NCBI GenBank assembly: GCA_050747825.1
Contig: JBOGJG010000090.1
Span: 1 to 14,668, forward strand
Length of the DNA: 14,668 nucleotides
From: JBOGJG01 sp050747825
GTDB taxonomy: Bacteria > Acidobacteriota > UBA6911 > RPQK01 > JBOGJG01
Direction: 5' to 3'
Shown: piece by piece, positions 12,674 to 14,668 of the stretch
Position numbering within the stretch: the first letter of the stretch is position 1
Layout of the letters: each line of letters begins with the position of its first letter
The notes under the pieces: model-generated
Seen by the model: only the letters and a program-made list of their open reading frames with translations
The model's database searches: none
Told to the model about the DNA's origin: nothing
Program-made: the position numbers and the translations under genes

Positions 12674-13412
12674 AAAATATTTTAACGCAGCCCAAGAACT
12701 GGTTCAGCAGATTCGAGACCGACAGAAGGACTCTATCGAGAAAGCGGCCGCAATTCTGGCGGACAGCATTTCGCAGAGCAGATGGGCTTATCTCTTCGGA
12801 AGCGGCCACTCCGTGCTCCCTGTCATGGATGTTTTTCCGCGCTATGGCAGCTTTGTAGGCTTTCGTCCTCTTATAGATCCCCGTCTGATCTGGTTTACAG
12901 CCGTGGGTCCCGGCGGTGCTCCGGAGCTGCTCTGGATTGAGCGTCAGGAAGGGTACATTCAGAACTTTCTGAACAGCTTCGATTTTCAAAAGGGCGACTC
13001 GCTGTTGGTCTACTCTCACGGAGGTCTTAACGCGGCGCCCATAGAGGCGGCTATATACGCTAAAGAACGGGGCTGCCAGGTGGTGGCGGTGACCTCCATG
13101 GAAAATCATCGGGCTTCCGAAGCCAGGCATTCTTCGGGGAAAAAGCTGGCCGATCTGGGAGATGTGGTGATCGACAACTGCGTCTCGCCGGAAGATGCCC
13201 AGGTCGAAGTCGGTCAGGTCGAGAAGCTGGCGGCAGGCTCTACCCTGGCCGTCATCCTGATCACTATGGCCCTCGTGGCCGAGACCGGCTCCCGCTTGCG
13301 GTCTCAGGGATTTCATCTGGACACATTCGTCTCGCCCAACGTTGCGGGCGTGGACAGAATGCACAACGCGCGCGTGTTTGAACGCTACCGCGAGCGACTG
13401 CGCGGGCGCTGA
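12663..13412 (+). CDS. SIS-domain phosphosugar-binding protein (UPF0309-like)
   Basis: A 249-residue cytoplasmic protein with one SIS domain. LFGSGHS (44-50) is the phosphosugar-binding turn; GDSLLVYSHGGLNAAPIEAA (111-130) and GCQVVAVTSMENH (137-149) form the second half of the fold. The C-terminal SPNVAGVDRMHNARVFERYRERL (224-246) with His234 resembles the end of UPF0309 proteins, which group near MurQ-type etherases and sugar-phosphate isomerases. It probably isomerises or deaminates a phosphorylated sugar made by the ROK protein. ATG 12663 is the only start leading to the domain; translation likely depends on coupling through the triplicated unit. The stop is followed by a palindromic repeat. 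Confidence 0.88.
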   Translation: MSTEKYFNAAQELVQQIRDRQKDSIEKAAAILADSISQSRWAYLFGSGHSVLPVMDVFPRYGSFVGFRPLIDPRLIWFTAVGPGGAPELLWIERQEGYIQNFLNSFDFQKGDSLLVYSHGGLNAAPIEAAIYAKERGCQVVAVTSMENHRASEARHSSGKKLADLGDVVIDNCVSPEDAQVEVGQVEKLAAGSTLAVILITMALVAETGSRLRSQGFHLDTFVSPNVAGVDRMHNARVFERYRERLRGR

Positions 13413-13435
13413 GATTTAACCATGTATCTTCAGCA

Positions 13436-13499
13436 ACGGATTGCACGGATTACACGGATGGCGCCGAGATGATCGGCATCAATCCGTGAAATCCGTGGC
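13436..13499. repeat. Dispersed CGGATT inverted repeat, copy 2
   Basis: ACGGATT-G/A-C units on a 9-bp step form the left arm and AATCCGTGAAATCCGTGG the right arm, with an inner stem GCCGA/TCGGC around GATGA (13463-13477). It lies between the SIS stop and the MFS start. It could act as a hairpin reducing read-through, but there is no T-tract. Confidence 0.82.
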
Positions 13500-13512
13500 G
13501 CAGTGGACGTGA

Positions 13513-14668
13513 ATGCATCGACACTACTGGACCGACGGCCTCACCTGGGCCTGCAATCTGGGCATGTTCGTCTTCGGTATTGCGCTGGCCATTCTGGGGG
13601 TGCTGCTGCCGGTCCTTTTTGAACGCGTTGAACTGGATCCGGCCCAAGCCGGCAGTCTGTTTCTCTTCCTGAACCTGGGCGCTCTGCTGGTCACGGTCAT
13701 CAGCGGTCCTGTCTTTGACCGCTTCGGCTTCAAGGGCATGATGATCGTTTTCGCGATTCTGGCCGGTACGTCTTTCATCGGTTTTGCCTACGCCGGCCGG
13801 TATGCAACCCTTGCCACCTCCAGTTTCCTCCTGGGCCTGGGAGGTGGAGGACTCAATGCGGGCACAAACGCCATGGTCGCTGATTTGTATCCCACTGAGC
13901 GGGCGGCCGCTCTGACTCGTCTGGGAGTATTCTTCGGCTTTGGCACGCTCTTCATTCCCCTGCTCATTGGATTTCTCCTGGACGTGCTCTCGCTGAAGGG
14001 AATTCTTCTGATCACAGGGGCGGTTGGGCTGCTGCCTGGAGTGCTTTTCCTGATGTTCGAGTTCCCGCCTGCCAAGCATACGGGCGGCTTTCCAGTGGCT
14101 CAGGCGCTGGCGCTGCTGCGCCATCCGGTGGTGCTCCTACTTGGAGTGCTGCTTTTCTTTCAGTCGGGAAACGAGATTACCTCCAGCGGATGGATGACCA
14201 CTTTCCTGGTTCAGAAAATTCTGGTGACTCCGGCTCAGGCTTCCCTGTATCTGGCCGGATTCTGGGCGGCGCTGATCCTGGGGCGTCTGGTTTCCAGTCT
14301 TGCGCTGCGCCGGCTCTCTGAATCGACCGTCGTGCAGGCGAGCGCCCTGGCCGCTTTCTTCTCAGTCCTGGCCTTCGTTCTTTTCCCTCACCCTGTGCTT
14401 TCAGCGGTATGGGCCTGTCTGATCGGCTTCAGCATGGCCGCCATATTTCCCTCCGTCCTGGGACAGGCTTCCGCGCGATTTCCGGAGCTTTCGGGCACTC
14501 TGATCGGGGCTCTGATTGCCATCGCTCTGGTCGGCGGTATGCTGATCCCCTGGATTGCCGGCCTGCTGGTTGGAAGCGGTATGCTCAGTGGCGCCCTCTT
14601 GTTGCCGGCATTCGGCTTCTTCGCCGTCTTTCTGCTTCAGACGGTGGTCAGGGGGGTCAGGTCCGGCG
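13513..14668 (+). CDS. MFS sugar transporter, FHS-like, 3' end beyond window
   Basis: The frame opens at ATG 13513 and remains open to the window end (385 residues), near the full length of about 400 for the family. It is strongly hydrophobic with about 12 likely membrane segments, for example MFVFGIALAILGVLLPVLF, FLNLGALLVTVISGPVFDRFG, FLLGLGGGGLNAGTNAMVAD and FFGFGTLFIPLLIGFLLD. The GPVFDRFGFKG loop matches the MFS loop 2-3 signature, and GNEITSSGWMTTFL resembles the FHS (fucose/glucose:proton symporter) subgroup. It should bring the sugar across the inner membrane. No good ribosome site is visible; the start follows the palindromic repeat by 13 bases. It continues the ROK-SIS arm. Confidence 0.87.
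   Translation, partial: MHRHYWTDGLTWACNLGMFVFGIALAILGVLLPVLFERVELDPAQAGSLFLFLNLGALLVTVISGPVFDRFGFKGMMIVFAILAGTSFIGFAYAGRYATLATSSFLLGLGGGGLNAGTNAMVADLYPTERAAALTRLGVFFGFGTLFIPLLIGFLLDVLSLKGILLITGAVGLLPGVLFLMFEFPPAKHTGGFPVAQALALLRHPVVLLLGVLLFFQSGNEITSSGWMTTFLVQKILVTPAQASLYLAGFWAALILGRLVSSLALRRLSESTVVQASALAAFFSVLAFVLFPHPVLSAVWACLIGFSMAAIFPSVLGQASARFPELSGTLIGALIAIALVGGMLIPWIAGLLVGSGMLSGALLLPAFGFFAVFLLQTVVRGVRSG

Noticed and set aside
1..14668. CRISPR array, IS element with transposase, or replication origin
   Set aside because: No regularly spaced repeats with unique spacers, no transposase-like protein and no DnaA-box cluster seen; repeats present are short palindromes or one 11-bp triplication.

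Overview
The window looks like a stretch of an Acidobacteriota-type chromosome, probably a soil or sediment lineage. This is inferred from gene content; no phylogenetic marker is present. The pointers are a PadR regulator overlapping the N-terminus of an ADOP-type orphan permease, Tat-signal Gfo/Idh and aldo-keto reductase proteins in a sugar cluster, a decayed zinc-finger/HEAT anti-sigma gene, and many short intergenic inverted repeats. The DNA is moderately GC-rich. Nearly all identifications rest on motifs read by eye.

Left part (1-3109). A PadR regulator with its own promoter and palindrome is read leftward. It overlaps the start of an ADOP permease whose family resemblance stops abruptly near position 145. 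A tRNA-Arg(UCU) follows, then a wrecked anti-sigma/HEAT gene split over three frames, a VOC (glyoxalase-fold) enzyme and a secreted metallo-beta-lactamase-fold hydrolase. This region looks rearranged and accessory.

Middle (3172-4628). A RES-Xre toxin-antitoxin pair reads leftward from a compact, nearly leaderless promoter flanked by two GCC-N4-GGC palindromes. Directly upstream lies a deletion scar: the N-terminus of a Tat-exported aldo-keto reductase is joined to the last 72 residues of a cytochrome c peroxidase.

Right part (4625-14668). This is a divergent carbohydrate locus. Leftward: an exported GH42-like glycosidase, a HAD phosphatase fused to a deoxyhypusine-synthase-like domain, a PfkB/RfaE-like sugar kinase overlapping it by 32 nt, a Tat-exported Gfo/Idh/MocA oxidoreductase, and a HEAT-repeat protein. 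Rightward: a ROK kinase-family protein, a SIS-domain phosphosugar protein, and an MFS (FHS-like) sugar transporter that runs off the window. The two arms start from a 58-bp gap with apparently overlapping promoters. A reasonable reading is glycoside hydrolysis, sugar uptake, phosphorylation, isomerisation and oxidation; the substrate cannot be told from sequence.

Most notable are the HAD/DHS-like fusion coupled to the RfaE-like kinase (the best candidate for undescribed chemistry), an 11-bp triplication that puts a start codon in each reading frame before the SIS gene, and dispersed palindromic repeats that supply the stop codons and last residues of two enzymes.
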